DNA of 64,000 nt from Sindora glabra (GCA_020226215.1 CM035232.1:48174179-48238178), one strand, 5' to 3'; counted from the first letter of the stretch, positions 13,985 to 26,750 are shown. Notes: generated by a model from the letters alone, not told the origin. Translations and numbers: made by a program.

Positions 13985-14606
13985 TATTTCTAAAATCAAT
14001 GTTTTAAGTATTTTTGTTTTCCAATAACCTTTAAATATCACATACTTTAACATTAATTAGTAAAAAATTGACATCTTATATTTCCTAATAATTTCAAAGA
14101 TGCTATTATATCTAAATAGACATTGATTAATTTTAAAATTGATTTCTTAATTTTTTTTCTAGCAATCTTTAGATACAATCCATTATAATACTAGTTAAAT
14201 AAAATATTGACATTTTAAGTTTCTTTGTAATTTCAAAAAATGCAACTATATCCAAATAAGCATTAATTAATTTTAAAATTAACATCTTAAATTTTTTTCA
14301 TTTTCTCAATAATTTTTGAATACCATACATAATGAAGTTAGTTAAATAAAAAACTATTGTCTTAAGTTTTCAAATAATTGTAAAAATGCTATTGTGTCTA
14401 AATAAATATTAGTTAATTCTAGAACTAACATCTTCAGTTTCCTTTTTTTTCAATATTTTTCAAATTTCATACTTTATAACACTAGTTAAGCAAAAAACCA
14501 CCATCTTAAGTTTTTTTGAAAATTTGAAAATATTACTGTATTAAAATAGATATTAATTGTATTTACTAATTATCATTTTATTAATTATAATAATTTAAAA
14601 AATATC
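13985..14606. repeat. Subterminal ~143-147-bp tandem array of the inner CACTA
   Basis: Units starting near 14071, 14214, 14361 and 14504 (spacings 143, 147, 143) match the unit at 12640-13017. They are diverged mainly by transitions. Confidence 0.75.
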
Positions 14607-14612
14607 ACTACA

Positions 14613-17600
14613 TATCATGATCTAAACCTAATTATAACTAATATGGATCCTGTTATTTGATTTTCACTAGTCTTGATATTATTTATATTAATTCTATCTG
14701 ATGAAAATCTCTCTATTTTTATGGTGACTCAAAATTCATTATAAATTTTTAAAAAATGGACAAAGTCCCCTTCATTTTTAGAAACTTCCTGAAGACTATA
14801 CGTCCTAAATCATATAACATGTTTTACATTCAACTTAACAACAACCTAAAAATATATACGTATAGATAAATAATTCAACATATCAAATACATAATCAACA
14901 TAATCAGTATCTCTAATTCCTAAATTCAGTTCTAACAAAATCCCAACTCAATCATAACTATCAAGTTCTTCTTAGATTGCTTTAAACTCTTGCTCAAGCT
15001 ATACAACTTGATATCCTTAAGTTAAAATTTAAAAATGTTAAAAAGAAAGAAATAAGATTTATAATTTTAGTGAATGTATATCTATAAAGGGAAATATTAT
15101 TAATAAATAATTACAATTAATTTAAGCAGTATCATAAAGTAACCACCAAGTGGTTTTCAATACTCATACTAGACAATTTTACCTTATTTAATAATCTAAC
15201 AGTCATACTTTCATATTGGTGCCTATATCAATAATTGCACATACATAAATAATAGAATTCAAAAAGAGGTTTTTCAAAATTCTATCATCACTCAATTCAA
15301 TTTTAATATAAAAAAGAAGTCGATTCAACATTATAATTAGAGTAGGGCCTCCAAATACATTGTTTCATGCACAATCATTCACAAATTCATAGTTTCAAAT
15401 ATCAATCATCTTAAGAACTCATTCATAGTTAATTGCTTTATTCTTAAGTAGCTACTAAGGCTTAACCATAACTAAATCATTACAATTATATTGATAGAAA
15501 TGGCTAAGGATATAAGATTATAATTTATAACATATTATTCAATAATTTAATAAAGATATGTATACATCCACCATATGACTCTCAATTCAACCTTATATCC
15601 TACCCATCTATTTCTATCCTTAATCTTTCCAATCTAACCTTATGCCTTACTCACCTTATACTAGGAATTTTTCATTTAGTACTTACATTATCCTTTTCAC
15701 AAATTTTTTATCGAGCCATAAGTCATATTCATCATGTTAGTAACCATTAAATCACATCATCACAAATATATACATATAACTTGAATTTCACATATCATAT
15801 TATTACAATCTCAATTTATTCACAACATGATATGATTAATTCATCATCATGATCATCCTCATTCATAGTATCATAACTTTAAACACATTCACATTTTAAT
15901 ACATGCATACCTAACTGTTAAACAGTAGTTCCACACTTCTTATGTGTGCTCGTAAGCTAAGTATAATCACAATCACAATATCAATTAAAGTATACATTCA
16001 TCATAACCAAGCAACAAATTATATGATGCTTTCATCATATCATTTACAAAGATCAATTAATAATAATTAATAAGAAATAAATGGTACACTAGAAGTACCA
16101 TTACATACTGCAATATCTAGCATAATAAGAAACAACTAAGATCGCAAGTTTCCCATACTCATTCATATTAAGATGCACAACTATGCACATTTAATCTCAT
16201 GGTTTTATAACATGTTATTTTAGTACGTAGAATAAATAGTGTATGAAAATTAAATACAAGAGTTTCTAAAATACATATACATTCACCTGAAAATTCCTAT
16301 TTACTTTAAGGATCCTTAAGTATTCCATTTTCATCTTTTCTTTTCTTCTTACTTCACAAGTTATAGCAACAAATTATAAATATATAAGGATTACTTATTT
16401 TTTCCCCAAATATTACAATAACAAATCTGAATCATAATATACTAACACTCTAGATCAATAACTTCTCATATTTTTTTCTAAAGCTAACTCATGAAATCAA
16501 AATATGCCATTTTACATTAACTTTTGAATCAAACTTATGCAGGTAAGAATATTAAAACTTGAAGCTCCAAAAAAGCTCATTTTATATCATTTTCTCATCT
16601 TAGATTATCACCTTTTTATCGTTGAAAATCATTATAAAGAATATAGAGATTTTCATAATTAGATATTTTTCTTAATAAGACATAAAAACATCAAAATACC
16701 ATAATTGTATGCTTTAAGAATGCTATAATCATATCATCATATGAAACCATACCTTTAGTTTTTAATATTCTTAGCTCTAATTCAACATAATCATCTAACC
16801 TCATTACACATATTTAGGTTTTTCTTAAGTCATGCATAAATTATCTAAGTTCACAAAATACATTACTCCATAAATAATCTAATCATGTTATTCTCACATT
16901 TATAACATAAAAATCATATTTTTCATAAGTGTCATCATATGTTCAAAATACTCCTAAAAATGAATTTTCTGATTCAAGCTTAAAGTAACAAAAATATTAG
17001 AGTTTCATGATATAGATTAGCTTACCTTTCTAAAGTAGCTTACTAGACTAGTAGTTAAGGGTGAAAAAAAAATTTTAATATACTTTTAATTGACTGATCA
17101 AACATGAAGTTAATCAGTTAAAAGCAATTAATGTATTACTATTGATTAAAAATAGAAGAAAAAATTTACAAATTTCAGGTGGTTAATTGATTATAAGTGT
17201 AAATTTTTAACCATAATTAACCAAATTTAATCAAAATTTATATTAATTTTTTTGTTTGAAAATTCATATTTAAAATTTTATTGATCATTTTTTTAATTTA
17301 ATACTTAATCACTTCTTATTATAGTTATATTAACGAAATTATGATATTAATATGTATTTTTAAACTAACTTTAACTTTTAAATTAATTTATTTAGGTATT
17401 TTTTTTTCAAATTTTAAACCGATCAAAATGATGGTTTGCCGAAAAACTCCATGCCGAGCTTATAGCTAGACTACTTATAGAACTCCTCCTTTTGTGCCAT
17501 GAGAACACCACTAGTCGAAGGGGGTTTTGCTTGGTAGCCATGATGCATAATGACTAGCACAATGATAAGAGCAGTAGGCGGAAGAGATCTGTGTTAGAAA

Positions 17601-18215
17601 GGAAAAGAGAAGGAAAAGGAACAGAAAAAGTGTGGCTATCCAGAAAAATGAGGAAGAAGGAGAAATAGGGAAAAAAAAGAGCTTAAAATTTTGATCTAGT
17701 GCTTCACGATGCACCGTAAGCTTAGATTTCATCTATTCATTTCTTAATTCAATTAATTTTAGCCTTCCATTTCAAAAAGAAATCCATTTTTCTAAAACTC
17801 CATTTCCTACTCTTTATATAAAATCCTTATCCTAATCTAAATTCCTTAACATTTTATAAATATTAAGAGAAAATTTATTAAATCACAAGCATATATATAT
17901 ACGCATATTACATGATTTGTTACACTATAAATTTTGAAAATATTTTTATAAGTTTTCAAATTTATAAAAGCCATCTACCAAAACAAATTTATATTTTTTC
18001 CAAAACTTTTTATCCTTAATTTCTAAATATTTCAATAAAATTTGGATAGCACATTCGGTAAGTAAAATTATTATAATATCATTTAGTCAAAATTTAAAAT
18101 ATTCATGTTTTACCTCAACATGAATACATATAAGTTAGCTACCCTTCATCAATTAAAATAAATAATTTAGCATTTGAAAATAATAAAATTTTAAATATTA
18201 CTTTAGGGTATTATA
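14613..18215 (-). mobile_element. LTR-like insertion (solo LTR or gutted LTR element)
   Basis: This 3.6-kb block interrupts the inner CACTA. On the - strand it starts TATAATACCCTAAAG and ends GATCATGATA, which become canonical TG...CA after one G-to-A (C-to-T) change at each end. It is flanked by a 5-bp CTACA duplication (14608-14612 and 18216-18220). No gag, protease, reverse transcriptase or integrase is visible, and I found no internal pair of direct repeats, so a long solo LTR is the simplest reading. A - strand TATA-like TTATATAAAG lies near 17815. A less AT-rich patch (17440-17735) holds a 73-codon - strand frame (17511-17732) that is hydrophobic and unidentified. Confidence 0.5.
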
Positions 18216-18290
18216 CTACATCAATATACACATCAATTTTGCCATTTATCATCGTCTATCTATTGACATAAGATCATAATTTTGTAGTAG

Positions 18291-18707
18291 CACGCATCCA
18301 AATAGATGTTAATTAATTCTAAAATTAACATCTTAAATTTTCTCATCTTGTAAGCAATTTCAAATGTCATATATTATAATATCAATTAAATAAAAATTGT
18401 CATTTTAAACTTCCTAATAATTTTAAAAATATCATTTATCCAAAATAGATGTCAGTTAATTTTAAAACTACCATCTTAGGTTTTTATTGTTTTCCTTTAT
18501 GACATCAATTAGGTAAAAATTTATTATCTTAGGTTTCTTGTGAATTTTAAGAATGTCACTGCATTAAAATAAATGTTAGTTGTATTTACTAACTATTATT
18601 TTATTGATTCCAATAATTTTAAAAATATTATCATGTCAATATAGACAACAATTTTACTTTTTACTAACATTTATCCATTGATATAAAAATATAATGCTAT
18701 AGTAGCA
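18291..18707. repeat. Continuation of outer CACTA array and its right end
   Basis: After the CAC duplication the sequence resumes the interrupted ~143-bp unit (ATCCAAATAGATG..) and runs through about three units to the outer terminal repeat. The final ~60 bases resemble the last ~60 bases of the inner element (18235-18290), as expected for two members of one family. Confidence 0.7.
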
Positions 18708-18879
18708 GCATCATCACGTACTTATAATGAATCCTTAGTGATTATTTTGATGAGTAAGACAATTCAAGAATATAAATGTAATTTATTTTTGGAGTTCTTT
18801 GTATCAGTATTTATTATTTATATTTGCATTGGTTGGTTATAATGGAAGTCATCACATTATATTGACTTTTTATCCTTAT

Positions 18880-19470
18880 ATTACAATAACAGCAATCGCA
18901 TTTTAAGAAAATTAAAGGATAAATTTGGTTCAAATAGAGTCTATAGTACAAGATTAAAACTTCAATGAAAGTTAGAGAATTAAAAGTATCATTTTACCAT
19001 AATAATATAAAAATATAACTTATGTACATTATGTAGGATGCTAAATTAGATACCATGTAAGGATTTTTTTAAAAAAAACTTAACATTGTTAGGTAGTTGT
19101 GTCACATTGCACATTTTTTAAAAGAAATTTATAAGGTAAATTTATTTCAAATAAAACTTAGAGGATAAAATTGTAACTTGAATAAATGTTAAGGGACCAA
19201 AAACACCATTTTTCCTTACTTCAAATAAAACTAAAAGGTCAACACTAAAATTTTAGCAACTGTTAAAGGACTAAAGGTGTTTTTTATTTCTTTTGTTACA
19301 AGAATATGAAAATATGCCATGTATGATGTGATGTATACATCTTCATTAAAAAAATTTAATGGAGTTAAGTTGTTGAGTAACATTGCGCATTTTTTAGAAG
19401 TAAATGATAAATTTGGTTCAAATAAAATTTAAGTAATAAAAATTAATGGATCAAAAATGTATTTTTTTGT
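18880..19470. repeat. Right arm of a long inverted repeat (3-4 local units)
   Basis: Units such as AAATTTGGTTCAAATAGAG / AAATTTATTTCAAATAAAAC occur near 18920, 19135, 19210 and 19400. Their reverse complement matches 11240-11560. Two units carry a GGGACCAAAAACACCATTT-type phrase. Confidence 0.5.
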
Positions 19471-21656
19471 TAACTTTAAAATAAATCATCTTGTTGTATT
19501 TAGTTATAATTATAATTCAGCTTTATATTTTAAGGGAATTTATTATTTAAGTGACATTAAGTATTCTCTTAATTCAGAGAGAAGTATTATAGCACTACTT
19601 TAAACATACTATTTCCATCAATTATTTTAAGTTATTAAATTATGAATAAAATATTTTATTATTATAATTAATTTAAATTTAAAGAGCTAAATTAAACCAG
19701 TTGTAAACTTAAACCAAGCTGAGATCTGTACTTATCAAGTTTGGTTTCAATTGGACTGGATAATTCTAAATAAAAATTTCCTTTCGTTTGTACATAAAAA
19801 ATATTTTAAGTTAATATGAAAGAAGTATTGAGAAGAAATGGTTTTGTGACATCAATCAATTGATAAAAATTAACAATATAATAATTCAATATTTTAGAGA
19901 ATTGATATAAGTTATTTTAAATTAAAAATTAAAATTTTATCATTTATATTTTAAAATATTAAGATTTTACAACTAAAAAGGTTTCTTGGATCCAAATATG
20001 TATTACGTTTGGAAGGTTTTGGGGCAAAAATCTTGAGATGTACAACGGCAATTTTTTTTCCAGTGCTTGTAGTTAGAGTCCTGCCATCCCTATCTCTACT
20101 GCCAATTTGGCATATAAATCCGGCGCTTTCGGGGGTGCAGGTAGGGCCACCCAAGGCATCGACCGTTTTATTTATTTATGATTTAACTTAATTTAACTTA
20201 TTCATACAAGTAAAACAGGATAAAATTAATAAATAAATTTATTTATTTATTTAAATAAATAAGTGGGACTTGTTTTCAGATTGGCTTTTAGATCTATTAA
20301 ATTAATCTATTTAATTATTTATATTTTTATAAATAATATAATATATAAATTATACAAATATATTATATATTTTAATACATACATTTTTATATATAAAATT
20401 TAATTTGATCATTGGATAATTTTAAGTATGAAAAAGGCCTTATTCTAATGAGATATTTGAATATTTATTTATACAAATCAAATTTTAAATAGATTAACAA
20501 ACTCTATAAAACCTTTTTAATAGATAAAATTGAATTTAAATTTAAATTTTATATAAATTAATAAGATAAATTCAAGTTAATATCTTAATAAGTGTGATTT
20601 ATTTAAAATAAAGTATAATCCAATCTAATCATTTCACACTCCTAAACGGCATCAACAATATCTATTTAGACAGTAAAATTAATTTTAATAATTTTAAATT
20701 TTTTAAAATTACATCATGATTAATAAAATTATAAATAAATATAAAATACTGTTACATTTTAATAATAATAATAATAATAATACCTTCATTATATTATTCA
20801 AAATTCTAACCATTAATCCACCGTTAACTTTGGCCACTAGTGTTTGAAAAATGTTCTCTGTCACTAATAATCAATTATTGAAAGCAACATTAAAACATCA
20901 CAAGAGTCGATGACGAAACCAGAAATTTTATGATAAGGCCAAACATTAAAAGATAAAATTTTATTTTAATACATATTGAAAAAAAGTTATAATTGTATAA
21001 AAAAATGTCATTTTATTAATAAATTTGATGCATGATATTGAATTTTGTCTAAAAAGAATTATATATAAAATGATTCTAACACAGTAACAAAATTGTTGAA
21101 GTCCAATTACAAGGGTTGAAACGCGCAAATCATTCATAATTTTAAAAAAGTAATAAAAATATATAAAACTTGTAAAAATATTTTAATTTTGTAAATTTGT
21201 TAATATATACATACTTTTTAGACACACATATAAGTTTTAAGATTTAACATTAATGGTTTACGGTAAAAACTAATTAAAATAATAAAATTAAAATAGATAA
21301 CAATTAAGTGGCAATTCCATTGCAATTGTACCTTTTGTGTGATTAAAAAATGCAAGTAAAATCTTATTTTGAGTAATATTTTTCTCAAGAAAATTATAGT
21401 TTGGCATAAATTAGAAAAATACTTTATCAAGCATATAATATTTTTTTAATAAAGTTTCTTCCCCCAAAAGACGGAATGCAGAAAAAAAAAATCAAGTTAC
21501 AAAATATCAGCACCTTGTAATTATGTAAAAATTTCAGATTTTACACCTTAGAATTTCTTTTTCTTTTCATGGAATATATTTTTACGACATAAACATATAT
21601 TTTTTTTTGTTATGATTAAATTTGTAGGTATAATTCTAAAATTTTTAGAGAGAACG
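19471..21656. other. AT-rich intergenic DNA with one GC-richer island
   Basis: The island at about 19985-20165 stays open on both strands (60 codons + at 20009-20191, 67 codons - at 19951-20154). I recognise neither product, so it may be a fragment of an exon or of a transposon. An (AAT)n run is at 20761-20782. The short - strand frames near 21218-21430 are AT-rich noise. Confidence 0.45.
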
Positions 21657-21667
21657 TAATGTATAAC

Positions 21668-21748
<81 letters not shown>

Positions 21749-21880
21749 ATGAAAGACAACATTAAGGTTCGGGACCACCCTCTCATCCCTTGACTATAGT
21801 AATGTATAACATCATATATATCTGTAAAAGACAACATTAAGTTTCGGGACCACCCTCCGATCCCTTGGCTATAGCCAATG
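21657..21880. repeat. ~80-bp tandem duplication containing a 76-bp (AT)n tract
   Basis: Two copies of a unit begin TAATGTATAACAT (21657 and 21800) and share AAAGACAACATTAAG and TTCGGGACCACCCTC. The first copy has a perfect AT run at 21671-21746; the second has only ATATATAT. The AT run makes long artificial Tyr-Ile reading frames on the - strand that are not genes. Confidence 0.9.
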
Positions 21881-23542
21881 ACAAGAATAAATATGGATTT
21901 AAAAGAGGGATTACAATATATTATTAATATAGTAATATATTAATATATTATTGAATTTTATTTTTTAAAAATTAAATATAATGTATTATATAATAAATTA
22001 ACGATTAAATCAGTAGTACTTCGGTGTAAAATTTTCCCAGATTTAATGTGAAAAAAAAGTGAGTGAAATGAGATACATTATAATATTTGGATTATATGAG
22101 ATAATATTTATCACAATCATGATTTCGTAATTTTCCGGGCAATATCTCTTCATTTTTTAAAAATAAATTTCATATCTTTCACGCACTTTATATCTTAATT
22201 ATTTAATACAATATTTTTGCCTCAAAATACTATTTGTCAAAAAATAATAATTTGTTTGCTATTAGTTAATTTATTTTAAAGGTTATAAATTTAATATAAA
22301 AAATATTAATAAAAGAACATTTGAAACTACAAACATCTTGAATTGTTTGTGATGATAAATTTATTTTTTAAATAATAATTATCATTTAAATTAAATATTA
22401 TAATAATAGAGTACTCATATAATTATGCATAAATAGAATAGCAAATTTTGATCACATATGCTTACTCAATTATTTATAATAAAACAAAATTTGAGGTAGT
22501 CTCTAATGAGCGTCGTGTCAAATATCCTTCTTCCAATATAAAGTCACTGGTATGATAGATTTCTTCACAAACCTCTTCGCATAACAATCTTTAGGATTGT
22601 TAGATGAGTGGATCAAGTTATATCAAATTGGTTTGTGCATATCATTTTGTGTAAATTCAAGTTAAAGATAGATCAAATTTGATATAGCTCGAATCAGTCC
22701 AATTTGATTTGTGGTTTAGTTCGTAAATTTATATAATTTTAATTATAAAATTTATGGATCCGATTTAAATTAGTTTATTTGAGTTATAATTTGTATAATT
22801 TCGTATTTAAAGCAAATTATATTTGAAATAATTTAATTCACTTGAATTTACTGACCGATTTGTTACGCAAACCACAATTAATACCCGATCGATCGTCTTC
22901 CCGTTAACAGTATTTTTATTTTTTATTTTTAACTTTTATTCCAGGGTATGTGAGTTATATGTTGAATTTAACTGTTAAAACAATTATATGGCACATCAAC
23001 GAACGGGAGCAGCCTGGGTCGTTAAGTGTTGTCTAAAAAGCACATGACAAAATAGTCATAGGACCATTCTAATGACACGAGGTTACTTGGCAATTGGCCC
23101 ATTGCGGTGGTTCAATGCTGACTTTGTCAAAGGCCATAAATGATTCAGTTAAAGCTCTGGCGGTATAGTTGAATTGGAGAGAGAAGAGGAATAAAAAAAA
23201 AGGAAAAAGAAATGATATATCTGATGATTATTCATTTAATTCGATTAAAATAATAAAAAGAATAAAACTTTTCTTAATTTATTTTATTAATAATTGATAC
23301 ATGAAAATAAATTTGATTTATTATTTAATATTATTAAAATTATTATTATATTTACTATTATAATTATTACTTATTATTTATTATTATTTTGATATTTTTA
23401 TTATCAATTTTTTACTTTCATTATTTATTATTATTTTATAATTATTATTCTTAGTTTCATTATTTATTATTTTATGATTATTATTCTTATTATTATTTTC
23501 TTATTAATATTATTACACTATTGTTAATATTTTATTATTCTA

Positions 23543-23599
<57 letters not shown>

Positions 23600-23983
23600 C
23601 ATCATCGAAAATGATAAATCCAAAATTTAGAATAATAGAATTAGATTTCTTGAAAAATTAGGATGAATTATCATTACCTTATTTGATATAAGTCCATTGA
23701 AAAAAAGGCAAAAATAAATAAAAATTTCTAAATCAAACATATAAAAAAACTAGAAAAAAAAACTCTCATTCTCTTTCCGTTTTTTAATTACCCTAAACCA
23801 AAAGCTCCTTCTTTTAAAGGACAATTGGCACAAGTGGAATTTGCTTCAAGATTTTCTACTAGGTAAGCACCCATGCAATGTATGAGAAAAATTTTGAAAA
23901 AAATATGATGTTAAATGAAATTTCTGAATTTCAAATGTATTTACACACTACACATGAATACATCCCTTAAATAATTAATAAGA
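21881..23983. other. AT-rich intergenic DNA with (TTA)n tract
   Basis: A perfect (TTA)n run is at 23545-23599, within a longer impure TTA-rich zone from about 23270. A less AT-rich patch at 22860-23190 has no open frame of note. Nothing codes. Confidence 0.55.
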
Positions 23984-24239
23984 TGTTATGAATCCATTAT
24001 TATTCATCATTGTGGATGTCCATTTAGTTTCTTAACTCCCAAATCCATTGAATCACTATGACTTTTGACTTTGTAATCTATCATTATAGTTGTATGCCTA
24101 TAAATAGAGGATTCCATGAATCATTTATATAAAAGCAAAAATTAAATAAGAAGTCCATTACTTCTTCTCTATATGTCATCTTTGTCTTACTCATCTATTT
24201 ACTAGTTCTTTCCTATAAAAATCTCCTTATTTTCTAATA
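23984..24239 (+). repeat. 5' LTR of the + strand copia element
   Basis: It starts TGTTATGAATCC and ends TTTTCTAATA (CA changed to TA). A good TATA box, TATAAATA, is at 24099-24106. It matches 28901-29115 except for substitutions and a segment of roughly 40 bases, including the TATA box, that is absent from the 3' copy. A degenerate primer-binding-site-like sequence (CGTTATTAGCATGAG) follows at 24240-24254. Confidence 0.88.
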
Positions 24240-24284
24240 CGTTATTAGCATGAGTTGCTCTTAATCATCCGAACCTACTCACAA

Positions 24285-24515
24285 GAAAGCATTTGTATTG
24301 ATGCTCAAATTCATCTTAATGTTATGGGTCTTGGAAACACCATTAAAGTAGGAAATAATGAATCAATATAAAATCGCACTAAGGCGATGATTTTCTTACG
24401 TCATCACTTTCATGAAGGATTAAAATCTGAATATCTTATAGTGAAGGATCCACTTATGCTCTAAAATAATTTGAAAGAAAAGTAAGATCACCAGAAAACT
24501 ATTATTCTCCTCAAA
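24285..24515 (+). pseudogene. copia gag remnant
   Basis: The translation contains the copia gag pattern FLRHHFHEGLKSEYL followed by VKDPL and a DHQKT-like stretch, broken by stops and a frameshift. Gag would form the virus-like particle that packages element RNA. Only its N-terminal part is left. Confidence 0.75.
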
Positions 24516-24820
24516 TCTACAAGTGCACATTTCATTACTTTTTTAATTTTTAAAATATATATTATATGGATTGATTCTGATATTTCTATATATTAATTTA
24601 TATCTAATTTGATGATATCAAATAAAATATATTTTACATAAAGTATAAGATATATAATATGAATATTTATGGAATCTAGTTAATCATTGTTTGAAAAATA
24701 GTTTACTAGATGTGATGAAATAACATAGATATGACTTATTATTTTTTAAAAGAAAACTTGTAAATTAGAAATATATGTATTGTTAAATTCTCCATTTTAA
24801 AGAGTCATATCGAATAAAAA

Positions 24821-25387
24821 GATATGTTAATTCATACTACACGTTAGTTTATATCAAAATGTATGTTGGTTTACATCCAAGAAATATGATGGTTTGTAAC
24901 TAAAAGATACATTGTTTCATATCCAAAAAGCATATTATTTCATGTTTAAAAGGAATTCATGTTAGAAAGACATGATAATTCACATTTAATAGACATGATA
25001 TTACATGCCTAAGGGGTACAATGATTCATATTTAATGGACATCATTATTCATGTGCAAGAGACACAATAATTATGATTAGAAGACATGATAGTTCCTGTT
25101 TGATAGACATGATGATTCATGCATAAGAGATATAATGGTTTATGATAAAAAGACACATTTGTGTGCAAATGAAATGATGATTAATTATATGCAAGAGATG
25201 TCATGCTTTACATACAAAAGACATGATGGTTATAAAAGACATAATAGTTTGCACATAAAAGACATGATAATTCTCGTGCTCGAGATGTGATGGTTCATAT
25301 ATAAAAGACATAATGATTCATATGCAAGAAGCATGATAGTTCCTATTTAAAAACATATTATTTCATAATTAAAAACATGATGATTCG
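24821..25387 (+). repeat. 23-bp minisatellite, about 24 units, inside the copia element
   Basis: The consensus unit is close to ACATGATGATTCATATG plus TAAAAG. Starts can be followed at about 24980, 25003, 25026, 25049, 25072, 25095, 25118 and 25141, then on to 25387. Units are diverged, with occasional indels. Since 23 is not a multiple of three, the array cannot be one uniform coding repeat. It occupies the place where the gag C-terminus and protease should be. Confidence 0.8.
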
Positions 25388-25739
25388 GGACTTAGGTCAA
25401 TTCTTGGATTCAGTAAACTTGTTACATCATTTTATCATTTCAATATATTATATTTGATAAATAAAAATGAAAATTTGTAAATTCGATATGCTTTAAGTGA
25501 TTATATTTAGTTACTAAGGAATGACACAAGAATAGTTTGATTTTGTGTGAAATACCAATGTTTTGAGCATACAAATAACTCTTCTATGTATGAGTGGGTA
25601 TTATAAAATTAATTATGTTTATATGTAAAGTATGCATACTTATTTTTAAGATAAATTTATTTTATGTGAATGATGTTAAAGAGAAGTTTGATCTTCAAAA
25701 TAAATAAAAGGTAAATACTATCTTAAATATAGAAGCTTG

Positions 25740-26750
25740 TTGATTCAAAAATATTTACTATTTGGCATGAATGATTAAAGCATCTCAGATCACTAATGAT
25801 GTAGAAAATTATTGAGAATTCTCATGGATACCCATTGAAAAACCAAAAGACTTTTCAATCTGAAGAATTTTCATGCGTTGCATGTCCTCTTGGTAAATTA
25901 ATTATTAAGTTATCACCAATTAAAGTTATAACTAAATCTCTAACATTTTTGGAATGTATATAAGGTGATATATATGGGTTTATTCACCCACCATGTGAAT
26001 AATTCAAATATTTTATGGTACTAATAGATACATCTAATAGATGATCTCATATATGTTTGCTATTAACTCGTAACTTGGCATTTGCGAGATTGCTTACTTA
26101 AATTGTTCGATTAAGAGCATAATTTTTAAATTACCCTATGAAGTCTATTTATCTTAATAATGTTGATAAATTCTTTTTTCAGGCTTTTAATAACTATTGC
26201 ATGTCAACAGAAATAAATGTTGAACATCCTATAACTCATGTTCATACACAAAATAGCTTAATTAAATTATTTATTAAACGACTTTAATTAATAGCCAAAC
26301 TCATGCTTATGAAAATAAAACTCCTTGTTTCTACTTGGGGATATGCAATTCTACATGTAATAGCACTCATGTGCATCAAACTAACTAGTTAACATAAACA
26401 GTCCATTTTACAATTAATTTATAGTTAGGAGCTAAATATTTTCCATCTTAGAATTTTTGGATGTGCGGTATATGTTCCAATAACTCCATTACAACATACT
26501 AAGATAGGACCTTAAAGGATATTGGGAATATATGTTAGGTATGATTTCCCTTCTATTATAAAATATCTCAAGCCATTGATAAGGGACTAATTTATAACAT
26601 GTTTTGCTGACCATTATTTTGATGAATTATTTTTCCCAACATTAAGGGGAGAAAAGGATGAGTAACTGGTTAAAGAAATTATGTGGAATACTTTGAAACA
26701 TATTGATCCTCACACAAAGTAGTGTGAACTTAAAGTTTAAAAGATAATTC
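25740..26750 (+). pseudogene. copia integrase remnant
   Basis: It begins with the GAG-pre-integrase/zinc region (TTTGGCATGA at 25761, followed by a frame with CxxC-like CVACPLG-type spacing) and continues into the integrase core with recognisable HPPC and HVHTQN-type patterns. Many stops and frameshifts interrupt it. An intact enzyme would insert element cDNA into chromosomes. Confidence 0.75.

Larger units (their letters stand above)
13018..18290. mobile_element. Inner CACTA-like DNA transposon
   Basis: It begins CACTACAAAAAAG at 13018 and ends TTTTGTAGTAG at 18290, the reverse complement of the start apart from one extra A. The host repeat unit is interrupted with a 3-bp CAC duplication (13015-13017 and 18291-18293). 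Its first ~1.4 kb aligns with the left end of the outer element at a constant offset of about 1370-1390 bases (for example AAATATATAATAAG at 12186 and 13557, GATATGCTTTATTTAT at 12522 and 13907), so the two are members of one family. It has its own ~143-bp array at 13985-14606. No transposase is seen. Confidence 0.7.
11630..18707. mobile_element. Outer CACTA-like DNA transposon (host of nested insertions)
   Basis: The left end begins CACTATTATAG at 11630, and the right end, CTATAGTAGCA at 18697-18707, is its near reverse complement (three mismatches). It is flanked by a 3-bp duplication GCA (11627-11629 and 18708-18710), the length expected for CACTA (EnSpm) elements. Its own sequence is 11630-13017 plus 18291-18707. 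No transposase is visible, so it is a non-autonomous copy. Near both ends are units of a ~143-bp tandem repeat (starts near 12691, 12836, 12977; continuing after 18294), as in the subterminal arrays of CACTA elements. Terminal G/T positions have drifted. Family assignment rests on end motif, TSD length and subterminal repeats. Confidence 0.65.

Noticed and set aside
21548..21837. Two - strand frames with long Tyr-Ile repeats
   Set aside because: They are translations of the (AT)n microsatellite.
24821..25387. Possible CRISPR-like array (23-bp repeat)
   Set aside because: Units are directly adjacent with no unique spacers, are diverged, and lie inside a plant retrotransposon.
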